DNA of 64,000 nt from Streptomyces armeniacus (lineage in GTDB: Bacteria; Actinomycetota; Actinomycetes; Streptomycetales; Streptomycetaceae). The notes below the pieces were generated by a model that worked only from the letters and a program-made list of their open reading frames with translations, did not search any database and was not told the DNA's origin. The translations under genes were made by a program, and so were the position numbers. Positions 54,257 through 63,740 of the stretch are shown piece by piece. The number at the start of each line of letters is the position of its first letter. The stretch's first letter is position 1. Location of the stretch: NCBI RefSeq assembly GCF_003355155.1, contig NZ_CP031320.1, positions 3,835,367 through 3,899,366 on the forward strand, in the 5' to 3' direction.

Positions 54257-56196
54257 CGACGACCGTGGACGGGCAGGCGACGCCCGACGGCGCCGATCAC
54301 CCGCACCAGCCGGACGGCGCACCGCGGCCGGAACCGGCCGGGCCAGGCACCGCGCCCCGGGGCCCGGCCGAAGCGGCGGGCCCGGCCGAAGACGCCGCGT
54401 CCGGCGACCCGTTCGACCGCGACGTGCTGCCCGCGCCCAAGGGCGCCTCCCGTACGCTCCTCGGCTCGCTCCTGCGCCCCCACCGCCGCCGCGTGGCCCT
54501 GGCCGCCACGCTGCTGCTGATCCAGCAGGCCGCGGTGCAGGCCGGGCCGCTGCTGGTGGCATACGCCATCGACCACGCCGTCCCGGCGTTCCGCGAGAAC
54601 GACGACCACGGCCCGCTGATCGCCGTCGCCGTCGGCTACCTCTTCTGCACGCTGGCGGCCGGGCTGCTGCAGTTCGCGTTCATCAGGACGGCGGCCCGCG
54701 TCAACCAGAGCGTGCTGCTCGCCCTGCGCGGCCGCATCTACCAGCACGCGCAGGCGCTCAGCGTGGACTTCCACGACCGGTACACCTCCGGCCGGCTCAT
54801 CTCCCGCGCCACCACCGACGTCGAGTCGCTGCGCGAACTCCTCGACGAGGGGCTGCAGGAGCTGCTCACCGTCGTCGTCTCGGTGGCGTACATCTCGGTG
54901 ATGCTCCTCTGGCTCGACCTGGGCCTGGGCGGCGCCGCGCTGCTGTCGTTCGTGCCGCTGGCGCTGCTGGTGCGGTCGTTCCAGCGCCGTTCGATGCGGA
55001 TCTACCGGCAGCGGTCCACGGCGATCGCCGCCGTCATCGTGAAGTTCGCGGAGACGATGAACGGCATCCGCCCGGTGCAGTCGTTCCGCCGCGAGGCCGC
55101 CAACGACGAGGCGTTCCGGGAGCTCAACCACCGGCATCTGCGGGTGAACGGCGACGCCATCCTCGAGATGGCCCGGTACGTCGTGTCGTCCCGGCTCACC
55201 GCCAACGCCACCGTCGCCGCCATCGTGGTGTGGGGCGCGTACCGCGTGGCCGCCGGCGAGCTGGCCCTCGGCGTGCTCGCCGCCTCCGCGCTGTATCTGC
55301 GGCGGCTCTACGACCCGATCGACCACCTCGGCATGTTCCTCAACTCCCTCCAGTCCGCGGCCGCTTCCCTGGAGAAGATCGCCGGCCTGCTCGCGCAGCG
55401 CCCGACCGTCCCGGAGCCCACTGAGCCGCGCCCGCTGCCCGAACGGGCCGACGCGGTCCACGGCCGCGAGGTCGTCTTCGACGGCGTCCGCTTCACGTAC
55501 CGCACGGGCGACGAGGTGCTCCCCCACTTCGACCTGACGCTGCCCGCCGGGCAGACGGTGGCCGTCGTCGGCGCGACGGGCGCGGGCAAGTCGACGCTGG
55601 CGAAGCTGCTGGCGCGGTTCTACGACCCGTCCGCGGGCCGCATCCTGCTCGACGGCACGGACCTGCGCGACCTGGACACCGCCACGCTGCGGCGCGCGGT
55701 CGTGATGGTCACGCAGGAGGCGTTCCTGTTCTCCGGCACGGTCGCGGAGAACATCGCGATCGGCCGCCCGGACGCCGCCCGCGCGGACATCGAGGAGGCG
55801 GCGCGTGCGATCGGCGCGCACGAGTTCATCACGGCGCTGCCCGAGGGGTACGACACGGACGTACGCAAGCGGGGCGGCCGTATCTCCGCCGGGCAGCGGC
55901 AGCTCGTCGCGTTCGCCCGCGCGCTGCTCGCCGACCCGGCGGTGCTGATCCTGGACGAGGCGACCTCGTCGCTGGACATCCCCGGCGAACGGGCGGTGCA
56001 GCACGCGATGGACACGGTGCTGCGCGGCCGTACGGCTGTGGTCATCGCGCACCGCCTGTCGACGGTGGACATCGCGGACCGGGTGCTGGTGATGGCCGAC
56101 GGCCGCATCGTCGAGGACGGCCCGCCGGCCGAACTCACGGCGGGCACGGGCCGCTTCGCGGAACTGCACCAGGCCTGGCGCGACAGCCTGGTGTGA
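54253..56196 (+). CDS. ABC exporter half-transporter B (consensus NBD)
   Basis: A 647-residue partner of the preceding gene, overlapping it by 4 bp (GTGA). The membrane domain has SVDFHDRYTSGRLISRATTD. The NBD has Walker A VGATGAGKSTLAKLLARF, Q-loop MVTQEAFLF, a divergent signature RISAGQRQLVAFARALL, and a full Walker B VLILDEATSSLD with catalytic Glu and H-loop VVIAHRLSTVD. With subunit A this gives one active and one degenerate ATP site, as in TM287/288-type exporters. Substrate unknown; the adjacent MFS exporter suggests efflux of a related compound. Confidence 0.92.
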   Translation: MTTTVDGQATPDGADHPHQPDGAPRPEPAGPGTAPRGPAEAAGPAEDAASGDPFDRDVLPAPKGASRTLLGSLLRPHRRRVALAATLLLIQQAAVQAGPLLVAYAIDHAVPAFRENDDHGPLIAVAVGYLFCTLAAGLLQFAFIRTAARVNQSVLLALRGRIYQHAQALSVDFHDRYTSGRLISRATTDVESLRELLDEGLQELLTVVVSVAYISVMLLWLDLGLGGAALLSFVPLALLVRSFQRRSMRIYRQRSTAIAAVIVKFAETMNGIRPVQSFRREAANDEAFRELNHRHLRVNGDAILEMARYVVSSRLTANATVAAIVVWGAYRVAAGELALGVLAASALYLRRLYDPIDHLGMFLNSLQSAAASLEKIAGLLAQRPTVPEPTEPRPLPERADAVHGREVVFDGVRFTYRTGDEVLPHFDLTLPAGQTVAVVGATGAGKSTLAKLLARFYDPSAGRILLDGTDLRDLDTATLRRAVVMVTQEAFLFSGTVAENIAIGRPDAARADIEEAARAIGAHEFITALPEGYDTDVRKRGGRISAGQRQLVAFARALLADPAVLILDEATSSLDIPGERAVQHAMDTVLRGRTAVVIAHRLSTVDIADRVLVMADGRIVEDGPPAELTAGTGRFAELHQAWRDSLV

Positions 56197-56224
56197 CAGG
56201 ACGCGGCTGTACGCACCGCGATGT

Positions 56225-56915
56225 ACCGCTCCCCGTAGGCATAGCGGGGGCGCCAGTCGAGAGCGAGCTTGGCGCGGGCGTTGTCGGCGCCGCGCAGCCG
56301 CGTCATGAAGGCGACGCCCCAGCCGCCGACGGCGAGCCGGGCGAGCACGGCGGGCGCGGACTTGGGCGCGGGTGCGCCGAGCGTACGCGCCAGGCTCGGC
56401 AGCCACTCGTGCACCGGGGCCGGGTCGTCGTCCACGATGTAGCGCGCGCCGGTGACGGGCCTGTCGAGGGCCGCGGTCACCACGGTGGCGGCGTCGTGGG
56501 CGTGGGTGAAGGAGAACACGGCGCGCCCGCCGCCGACGAGCCGAGCACGGTCACGAACTGCTTGGGCGGCCGCAGCCACAACGGCGCGTCCTCGCCGGCG
56601 AGTTCGCCGAGTCCGGCGAGCCCGCCGAGCCCGCCGAGTTCCCCACCGGGGCCGCCCTCGCCCGTACCTGATCCGGTGCCGCCCGGGTCGTGGGCGTACG
56701 CCAGCCCCTGGGCGACGACCCTGCGTACGCCGGCCGCCTCGGCGGCCTCGTACAGGTGGCGGGTGCCCTCGGTGCGCAGCCGGTTGGCGAGCGCGAAGTC
56801 GCGGGCCGGCCGGCGCGGGTCGAGTCGGCGGGGATTGCCGTGAGCATGTTGACGACGGCGTCCGGTGCCGCCCTGCGTACGGCCCGGCGCTGCGCGGTCG
56901 CCTGGCCCCCGGCCG
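56225..56915 (-). pseudogene. NAD-dependent epimerase/dehydratase remnant
   Basis: Pieces of one extended-SDR epimerase lie in order in three frames on the minus strand. PDAVVNMLTAIPAD lies around 56850. FALANRLRTEGTRHLYEAAE with VRRVVAQGLAYAHDPG and EDAPLWLRPPKQF spans about 56810-56560. VGGGRAVFSFTHAHDAATVV through DNARAKLALDWRPRYAYGE runs from about 56535 to 56240. At least two frameshifts and a loss of roughly 50 residues (the tyrosine-loop region before VGGGRAVFSF) separate them. Both termini, including the N-terminal nucleotide-binding loop, are missing. The gene is therefore dead, unless the frameshifts are sequencing errors. Confidence 0.8.
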
Positions 56916-57064
56916 TTCCGGGGGCGGTTCGGCAACTGGACGGGCGACCGGCCCGCCGCGTGACAACTCCCTTTGGTGACCCGGGTCACACCCCTCGCCG
57001 ACAGAGATGCGACGAACGTGCGATTGGTGCCCCTATCGGTTATGCACCGGCATTCCGGATGTGC

Positions 57065-57082
57065 CCATGTCTACATGTGGGT
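57065..57082. promoter_or_regulatory. Palindrome upstream of the P450-rppA operon
   Basis: CATGT-CT-ACATG (57067-57078) is a perfect 12-bp palindrome flanked by CC and TGGG, in a lower-GC patch 45 bp before the P450 start. It could be an operator or part of the promoter for the pigment operon. Evidence is position and symmetry only. Confidence 0.35.
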
Positions 57083-57126
57083 AACAGTCCCACCGCCCCA
57101 TCCGAAGCCAAGTGGGAGGAGCGCAC

Positions 57127-58335
57127 ATGAACAGCGCAGGTGAGGTGTGGGACTGCCCGTTCGACTACGCCGAGGCCCTGGAGTTCGACCCGCTGCTCCG
57201 GCAGTTGAGCACCGAGGAGCCGGTGGCCCGTATCCGGATGAAGTACGGCGAGGGCACGGCCTGGCTCGTCACCCGCTACGAGGACGTACGCACCGTCACC
57301 ACCGACCGCCGCTTCAGCCGGAACGCGCTGATCGGGCGGGACTTCCCGCGCATGACGCCGGAACCGATCGTGCAGTCCGAGGCGATCAACCTGATGGACC
57401 CGCCCGCCAGCAGCAGGCTCCGCAGCCTCGTCGCCAAGAGCTTCGCGCCGCGCCACGTGGCCCGGATGCGGACCCGTACGGAACGCGTCGTGGACGACCT
57501 GCTCGCGGACATCGAGCACGCGGGCGCCCCCGCCGACCTGTTCGCGAAGCTGGCCGCGCCACTGCCGCTCACCACGGTCTGCGAGGCGCTCGACATCCCC
57601 GAGGACACCCGGCCCTGGCTACGCGGCCACGCCCTCACCATGATGAACACCGTGCAGAGCGGCCGGGAGGCGGCCGTACAGGCCAAGGCCGAGCTGCGCG
57701 CGTACTTCACCGAACTCACCGCCGAGCGCCGCCGGTCCCCCGGCGACGACCTCGTCAGCACGCTCGCCACGGCCCGCGACGACGACGCCGGGCTGCTCGA
57801 CGACCGCGAACTGGCCGTCATGGCCATGGTCCTGCTCATCACCGGGCAGGACACCACCACGTACCAGCTCGCGAACATCAGCTACACGCTGCTCACCCGG
57901 CCCGACCTGCTCGACGCCGTACGCGCCGAACCCGCGCGGCTGCCGCGGGTACTGGAGGAGCTGCTGCGGCACATCCCGTTCCGCAAGGGCGTCGGCATCC
58001 CGCGGGTCGCCACGGAGGACGTGGAGCTGGGCGGGGTGCTCGTACGGGAGGGGGACGTGGTGCACGTCTCGTACCTCACCGCGAACCGCGATCCGGCGAA
58101 GTTCGACCGGCCCGACGAGGTGGACCTGGAACGGGAGTCGGTGCCGCACATGACGTTCGGCTGGGGCGCGCACCACTGCCTGGGCGCGCCGCTCGCCGAG
58201 ATGGAGCTGGAGGTGGCGTTCTCGAAGCTCGTCGCGCGCTTCCCCGGGCTGCGCCTGGCGGTCGGTCCGGGGGACGTGCCGTGGAACACCACCTCCATCT
58301 GGCGTCACCCGCTCACGCTGCCGGTCACCTGGTGA
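57127..58335 (+). CDS. Cytochrome P450 (CYP158-like, paired with RppA)
   Basis: A 402-residue soluble bacterial P450. The heme-binding motif is FGWGAHHCLGAPLA with Cys351, ExxR is in VLEELLRHIPF-preceding helices, and the I-helix reads LLITGQDTTTYQL. The small size, position directly before rppA and the sequence fit the CYP158A/P450-mel group that couples flaviolin or tetrahydroxynaphthalene into dark polymers. CYP158A2 is reported to lack the I-helix threonine, whereas this protein has three, so it may be a different subgroup. ATG 57127 has GGGAGGAG 5 bp upstream. Confidence 0.85.
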   Translation: MNSAGEVWDCPFDYAEALEFDPLLRQLSTEEPVARIRMKYGEGTAWLVTRYEDVRTVTTDRRFSRNALIGRDFPRMTPEPIVQSEAINLMDPPASSRLRSLVAKSFAPRHVARMRTRTERVVDDLLADIEHAGAPADLFAKLAAPLPLTTVCEALDIPEDTRPWLRGHALTMMNTVQSGREAAVQAKAELRAYFTELTAERRRSPGDDLVSTLATARDDDAGLLDDRELAVMAMVLLITGQDTTTYQLANISYTLLTRPDLLDAVRAEPARLPRVLEELLRHIPFRKGVGIPRVATEDVELGGVLVREGDVVHVSYLTANRDPAKFDRPDEVDLERESVPHMTFGWGAHHCLGAPLAEMELEVAFSKLVARFPGLRLAVGPGDVPWNTTSIWRHPLTLPVTW

Positions 58336-58391
58336 CCACCGCGTCCCGCGGGGACCCGGAGCACACCTCACCCCGAGCAGAGAGAGGGTCT

Positions 58392-59438
58392 ATGGCCACA
58401 CTGTGCCGGCCGGCCGTCGCCGTCCCCGACCACGTGATCACCCGGGAGGAGACGCTGCAGCTGGCGCGCGAGCTGCACGCCGGACACCCGCAACTGGACC
58501 TCGTACTGCGGCTGATCGAGAACACCGGGGTCCGCACCCGCCATCTCGTGCAGCCGCTCGGCGAGACGCTGCGGCACCCCGGGTTCGAGGAGCGGAACCG
58601 GGTGTACGAGGCGGAGGCCAAGGCCCGCGTCCCCCGCGTGGTGGACCGGGCGCTGGCGCAGGCGGAGGTGGTGCCCGACGACATCGACCTGATCGTCTAC
58701 GTCTCGTGCACGGGCTTCATGATGCCGTCGCTCACCGCGTACCTCATCAACTCGATGCACTTCCGGCCGGAGACCCGGCAGCTGCCCATCGCCCAGCTGG
58801 GCTGCGCGGCGGGCGGCGCGGCGATCAACCGGGCGCACGACTTCTGCACGGCGTACCCCGGCTCCAACGTCCTCATCGTCTCCTGCGAGTTCTGCTCGCT
58901 CTGCTATCAGCCCACCGACCTGGCCGTGGGCTCCCTGCTGTCCAACGGCCTGTTCGGGGACGCCGTTTCGGCCGTCGTGATACGGGGCGAGGGCGGCATC
59001 GGCATGAACATCGAGCGCAACAGCTCGCACCTGGTGCCCGACACCGAGGACTGGATCTCGTACGCGGTCCGCGAGACGGGATTCCACTTCCTGCTGGACA
59101 AGCGCGTGCCGGGCACGATGCGGATGCTCGCGCCGGCCGTACACGCGCTCGTACAGCACCACGAATGGGACGTCACCGGACTGGACTTCGCGATCGTCCA
59201 CGCGGGCGGGCCGCGTATCCTGGACGACCTCTCGCACTACCTCGGGCTCGCCGGGGAGATGTTCCGTTTCAGCCGCGCGACGCTCACCGAGCGCGGCAAC
59301 ATCGCCAGTTCGGTCGTCTTCGACGCGCTGGACCGGATGTTCGCGGAGGGCACCGCGGTGGACACGGCCCGCGGACTGGTCGCCGGCTTCGGCCCCGGCA
59401 TCACGGCGGAGATCGCCGTCGGCAGGTGGCACACCTGA
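58392..59438 (+). CDS. rppA: Type III polyketide synthase RppA (1,3,6,8-tetrahydroxynaphthalene synthase)
   Basis: A 348-residue chalcone-synthase-fold enzyme. The triad falls exactly at the RppA numbering: Cys138 in QLGCAAGGAA, His270 in IVHAGGPRIL and Asn303 in GNIASSVVFD. CTGFMMPS supplies the active-site Cys106-type residue of RppA. It condenses five malonyl-CoA into 1,3,6,8-tetrahydroxynaphthalene, which oxidises to flaviolin. It follows the P450 by 56 bp and is surely in the same operon. ATG 58392 has AGAGAGAGGG upstream. The operon probably makes a protective brown pigment. Confidence 0.95.
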   Translation: MATLCRPAVAVPDHVITREETLQLARELHAGHPQLDLVLRLIENTGVRTRHLVQPLGETLRHPGFEERNRVYEAEAKARVPRVVDRALAQAEVVPDDIDLIVYVSCTGFMMPSLTAYLINSMHFRPETRQLPIAQLGCAAGGAAINRAHDFCTAYPGSNVLIVSCEFCSLCYQPTDLAVGSLLSNGLFGDAVSAVVIRGEGGIGMNIERNSSHLVPDTEDWISYAVRETGFHFLLDKRVPGTMRMLAPAVHALVQHHEWDVTGLDFAIVHAGGPRILDDLSHYLGLAGEMFRFSRATLTERGNIASSVVFDALDRMFAEGTAVDTARGLVAGFGPGITAEIAVGRWHT

Positions 59439-59678
59439 GGCAGCCGCCGCGCGCGCACGCGCACTGGTCTGCTCCTCCGCCCGGTATGCGGTGCGCACAT
59501 AACGATTTCCGGCCAACGTCCTCCTTTCCAAAGAGGCACTGGTGACATGTACGCGACCTCGGTGGCAGGCTGCCGGGGCACCAACCACGCGTACGGACAC
59601 ACGTCACACGCACCTCAGTTCTGTCCGGATCCAGCCCTCGGGCCGGTTCCGGTCCCCCATGGCAGAGGAGAGAACGTA

Positions 59679-61280
59679 GTGAGAACGCTCAGCAAGAAGC
59701 ACCGCATATCCGCGCTCGCCGCGACGGCCGCCCTGGTCGCGGCGGGCGTCACGGCGGGCACGGCGGGTGCCTCCGCACCCAAGCAGCAGGGTCCCGACGC
59801 GGGCGGCGCGCCCGTGGCGCTCTCCGCGGCGCAGCACACCAAGCTGGTCAAGGCGGCCGACACGGAGGCCGCGAAGGCCGCCACGGCCAAGGAGATCGGC
59901 CTGGGCGCCAAGGAGGGGCTGGAGGTCAAGGACGTCGTCAAGAACGAGGACGGCACCGTCCACACCCGCTACGCCCGCACGTTCGACGGACTTCCGGTGC
60001 TCGGCGGCGACCTCATCGTCCACGAGTCGAAGTCCGGCAAGGCCGAGCGCGTCACCAAGGCCACCGAGGCCGAGGTGAAGGTGGCCGGCACCACCGCCGC
60101 CGCCTCCAAGAAGCCCGCCACGCCGAAGGCGAAGGGCAGCGAGGCGCCGCGCAAGGTGGTCTGGGCCGCGCACGGCAAGCCCGTACTCGCCTGGGAGACC
60201 GTCACCGGCGGCCTGCAGAAGGACGGCACGCCGAACGAGCTGCACACCATCACGGACGCGCAGACCGGCAAGAAGCTGTACGAGTACCAGGGCATCCACA
60301 ACGGCACCGGCGAGAGCATGTACGCCGGCAGCGTGGAGCTCGGCACCTCGGACGCCGACGGCAAGTTCACGCTGACCGACGCCGACCGCGGCGGCCACAA
60401 GACCCTCGACCTGGAGAACGGCCAGGGCAGCGAGGGCAAGCCGTTCACGGACGACGACGACAAGTGGGGCGACGGCACCGCGGCGGACAAGCAGACCGCC
60501 GCCGTGGACGCGCACTACGGCGCCGCGCTGACGTGGGACTACTACAAGAACGTGCACAAGCGCGAAGGCATCAAGGGCGACGGCCAGGCCGCCACCAGCA
60601 ACGTCCACTACGGCGACAACTACGTCAACGCCTTCTGGGACGACAGCTGCTTCTGCATGACCTACGGCGACGGCGAGAACAACGAGCACCCGCTCACGTC
60701 GATCGACGTCGCGGCCCACGAGATGACCCACGGCGTCACCTCGAACACCGCCGGCCTGGAGTACCAGGGCGAGTCGGGCGGGCTGAACGAGGCCACCTCC
60801 GACATCTTCGCCGCCGGCGTCGAGTTCAGCGCCGAGAACCCGGAGGACGTCGCCGACTACATGGTCGGCGAGGAGATCGACATCAACGGCGACGGCAGCC
60901 CGCTGCGGTACATGGACGAGCCGAGCAAGGACGGCAACTCCCTGGACTTCTGGGAGGAGGGCGCCGGCGACGTCGACGTGCACTACTCCTCGGGCATCGC
61001 CAACCACTTCTTCTTCCTGCTGTCCGTGGGCAGCGGCGAGCGCGAGGTCAACGGCGTGAAGTACAACTCGCCGACCTCCGACGGCTCGACGGTCGAGGGC
61101 ATCGGCATCGAGAAGGCCGAGCAGATCTGGTTCAAGGCCCTCACCGAGGAGATGACCTCCACCACCGACTACGCCGCCGCACGCAAGGCCACGGTCACCG
61201 CGGCCACCGGCCTGTACGGCGCGGACAGCCCCGAGGTCAAGACGGTCGAGGCCGCCTGGACCGCGGTGAACGTCAAGTAG
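59679..61280 (+). CDS. Secreted thermolysin-family (M4) metalloprotease, short form
   Basis: A 533-residue preproprotein. A Sec signal ends near TAGASA (residue 30), and FTP and PepSY-type propeptide regions follow (ARTFDGLPVLGGDLIVHES; VWAAHGKPVLAWETVTGG). The M4 catalytic domain has HEMTHG (His347, Glu348, His351) and the third ligand in GGLNEATSDIFA, with the distal His in HYSSGIANHFF. It ends directly after the catalytic domain. GTG 59679 follows GCAGAGGAGAG. A similar gene lies downstream in tandem; a strong hairpin at 61348-61390 terminates this one. Confidence 0.93.
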   Translation: MRTLSKKHRISALAATAALVAAGVTAGTAGASAPKQQGPDAGGAPVALSAAQHTKLVKAADTEAAKAATAKEIGLGAKEGLEVKDVVKNEDGTVHTRYARTFDGLPVLGGDLIVHESKSGKAERVTKATEAEVKVAGTTAAASKKPATPKAKGSEAPRKVVWAAHGKPVLAWETVTGGLQKDGTPNELHTITDAQTGKKLYEYQGIHNGTGESMYAGSVELGTSDADGKFTLTDADRGGHKTLDLENGQGSEGKPFTDDDDKWGDGTAADKQTAAVDAHYGAALTWDYYKNVHKREGIKGDGQAATSNVHYGDNYVNAFWDDSCFCMTYGDGENNEHPLTSIDVAAHEMTHGVTSNTAGLEYQGESGGLNEATSDIFAAGVEFSAENPEDVADYMVGEEIDINGDGSPLRYMDEPSKDGNSLDFWEEGAGDVDVHYSSGIANHFFFLLSVGSGEREVNGVKYNSPTSDGSTVEGIGIEKAEQIWFKALTEEMTSTTDYAAARKATVTAATGLYGADSPEVKTVEAAWTAVNVK

Positions 61281-61347
61281 TCCACGGCACGTAGGAGTCG
61301 CACCGCACGTGGCAACGGCACATCGCACGTAGCGGAGTCGTACCGCA

Positions 61348-61390
61348 GCGCCGCTCCGCCGGAGGCCCCGAGCCTCCGGCGGGGCGGCGC
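61348..61390 (+). terminator. Strong hairpin terminator between the two proteases
   Basis: A 19-bp stem (61348-61366 with 61372-61390) has a 5-base loop and only one G-T wobble; the inner part is GCCGGAGGC-CCCGA-GCCTCCGGC. It lies 68 bp after the first protease stop and is followed by TTGT. Separate transcription of the second protease follows. Confidence 0.85.
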
Positions 61391-61657
61391 TTGTCGATTA
61401 CCGGATACGAAATCCCGTACAACGGACAGATTTCAGCCAAAGTCTTGTCGCGTGCCTGACACGCCAGACCCGCGGTGGCACGCTGACCCCGTTCGGCGCC
61501 GCATCCGCGGCCCACCCGGCCGCCGCGCCGCCGTCCTTCCCCCCACACGCAGTACCGCTCCAACTGATCTGCCGCAGAACGGCCGTACGGCGCCCTCCGC
61601 CGTACGGGCACCCCACACGGTCACGCACCGCGTGTCCGCGCAGAGAAGGAGTTACGC
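61391..61657 (+). promoter_or_regulatory. Leader region of the second protease gene
   Basis: After the hairpin, about 60 bp (61391-61455) are unusually AT-rich for this genome (GATTACCGGATACGAAATCC, CAGATTTCAGCCAAAGTCTT), a likely promoter. I cannot choose a specific -35/-10 pair. The remaining 200 bp up to AGAAGGA before the GTG hold no gene. Confidence 0.4.
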
Positions 61658-63631
61658 GTGAGATCCACCTCCGTCAGACGTGTCCACAGACACAGACGTG
61701 CCACCACCTCCGCGGCCCTCGTGGCCACCGCCGCTCTGGTGGCCGTGGGACTGCAGAGCGGCACCGCCGGCGCCGTGCCCGACGCGGGCAAGCCCGACCC
61801 CGGCGCCCTGCCCGCGAAGGTCACCCCCGAGCAGCGGGCCGCGCTCCTCCAGCAGGCCGAGCGGAAGCAGGACGTGACGGCCGAGTCGATCGGCCTCGGC
61901 GGCAAGGAGGAACTGCGGGTCAAGGACGTCGTCAAGAACCGCGACGGCACGACCCACACCCGCTACGAGCGCACGTACGCCGGCCTGCCCGTCCTCGGCG
62001 GCCATCTCATCGTGCACCGTGCGAAGGACGGCGCCGTCACCGGCGTCGACAAGGCCGTGGAGGCGGAGATCTCCGTGCCGTCCACGGCCGCGCCCGCCGC
62101 GCACAAGCCCGAGACGCCGAAGGCGAAGGGCAGCGAGGCACCGCGCAAGGTCGTCTGGGCGGCCGACGGCAAGCCCGTACTCGCCTGGGAGACCGTCACC
62201 GGCGGCCTGCAGAAGGACGGCACGCCCAGCGAACTCCACACCGTCACGGACGCCGCGACCGGCGAGGAGCTGTACGAGTACCAGGCCGTGCACCAAGGCA
62301 CCGGCAACAGCATGTACTCCGGCTCCGTCCAGCTCGGCACGGCCGGCTCCGCCGGCGCGTACACCATGGACGACACCGCGCGCGGACGCCACAAGACGTA
62401 CAACTCCGACAACGGCCAGCTCTACCGCGACACCGACGACGTCTGGGGCGACGGCACCCCCGGCAACACCCAGACCGCGGCCGTGGACGCGCACTACGGC
62501 GCCGCCCTCACCTGGGACTACTACCTCGACGTGCACAAGCGGCAGGGCATACGCGGCGACGGCGTCGGCGCCTCCAGCAACGTGCACTACGGCAACGCGT
62601 ACGCCAACGCCTTCTGGCAGGACTCCTGCTTCTGCATGACGTACGGCGACGGCCGCCAGAACCAGCACCCGCTGACCTCGATCGACGTGGCCGCCCACGA
62701 GATGACCCACGGCGTCACCTCGAACACCGCCGGCCTCGTCTATGCCAACGAGTCGGGCGGCCTCAACGAGGCGACCTCCGACATCTTCGCCGCCGCGGTC
62801 GAGTTCCACGCCGGCAACCCCCGCGACGTCGGCGACTACATGGTCGGCGAGAAGATCGACATCTTCGGCAACGGCGAGCCCCTCCGCTACATGGACCAGC
62901 CCAGCAAGGACGGCAGCTCCCTGGACTACTGGAAGGCCGGCGCCGGCAACGAGGACGTGCACCACTCCTCCGGCATCGCCAACCACTTCTTCTACCTGCT
63001 GTCCGAGGGCAGCGGCCAGAAGGTCGTCAACGGCGTCGAGTACAACAGCCCGACGTACGACGACCAGCCCGTCACGGGCATCGGCATCGGCAAGGCCGAG
63101 CAGATCTGGTTCAAGGCGCTCGCCGAGAAGATGCAGCCCAACGAGACGTACGCCAACGCCCGTACGCACACCCTGGCGGCCGCGGGCGAGCTGTACGGGC
63201 AGGACAGCCCCGAGCAGCTGGCCGTCGCGCACGCCTGGGCCGCGGTCAACGTCGGCGACCGGCCGGACGATCCGGGCACCCCGGGCGGCGGCGAGTTCGA
63301 GAATGCCGACAACCTCGCCATCCCGGACAACGGCCCCGCCGTCACCTCCCCCGTCACCGTCACCGGCGACTCCGGCAACGCGCCCGGCGACCTCAAGGTG
63401 ACGGTCGACATCAAGCACACCTACCGCGGCGACCTCGTCCTCGACCTGCTCGCGCCGGACGGCACGGCGTACCGGCTCAAGGGCGCCGGCTGGGACTCGG
63501 CCGACGACATCCGCGAGACGTACACCGTCGACGCCTCCTCGGAGGCCGCCAACGGCACCTGGAAACTGCGGATCCAGGACGTCTACAGCAGCGACACCGG
63601 CTACCTCGACAGCTGGCGGCTCACCTTCTGA
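61658..63631 (+). CDS. Secreted M4 metalloprotease with C-terminal P-domain
   Basis: A 657-residue paralogue of the preceding protease. Signal peptide ends near TAGAVPDA; the propeptide and catalytic domain match throughout, with HEMTHG again at residues 347-352 and GGLNEATSDIFA. A linker DDPGTPGGG leads to a C-terminal proprotein-convertase P-domain of about 110 residues (PVTVTGDSGNAPGDLKVTVD, IKHTYRGDLVLDLLAPDGTA, WKLRIQDVYSSDTGYLDSWR). P-domains stabilise proteases or aid substrate contact. GTG 61658 has AGAAGGA 8 bp upstream. A 60-bp stretch is identical to the first gene. Confidence 0.93.
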   Translation: MRSTSVRRVHRHRRATTSAALVATAALVAVGLQSGTAGAVPDAGKPDPGALPAKVTPEQRAALLQQAERKQDVTAESIGLGGKEELRVKDVVKNRDGTTHTRYERTYAGLPVLGGHLIVHRAKDGAVTGVDKAVEAEISVPSTAAPAAHKPETPKAKGSEAPRKVVWAADGKPVLAWETVTGGLQKDGTPSELHTVTDAATGEELYEYQAVHQGTGNSMYSGSVQLGTAGSAGAYTMDDTARGRHKTYNSDNGQLYRDTDDVWGDGTPGNTQTAAVDAHYGAALTWDYYLDVHKRQGIRGDGVGASSNVHYGNAYANAFWQDSCFCMTYGDGRQNQHPLTSIDVAAHEMTHGVTSNTAGLVYANESGGLNEATSDIFAAAVEFHAGNPRDVGDYMVGEKIDIFGNGEPLRYMDQPSKDGSSLDYWKAGAGNEDVHHSSGIANHFFYLLSEGSGQKVVNGVEYNSPTYDDQPVTGIGIGKAEQIWFKALAEKMQPNETYANARTHTLAAAGELYGQDSPEQLAVAHAWAAVNVGDRPDDPGTPGGGEFENADNLAIPDNGPAVTSPVTVTGDSGNAPGDLKVTVDIKHTYRGDLVLDLLAPDGTAYRLKGAGWDSADDIRETYTVDASSEAANGTWKLRIQDVYSSDTGYLDSWRLTF

Positions 63632-63740
63632 TCGGCTCACCTCTCTGAGCGGCTCACCTTGCGAGCGGCTCACCTTGCGAGCAGCTCACCGAGCCCCGGG
63701 CGGACACGGGCCGGGCGGACGTACGGCCCGTGCCCGCCCG

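Noticed and set aside
57127..59438. Larger secondary-metabolite cluster around rppA
   Set aside because: Only the P450 and RppA are related. The neighbouring exporter, epimerase remnant and proteases show no tailoring or regulatory link to them.
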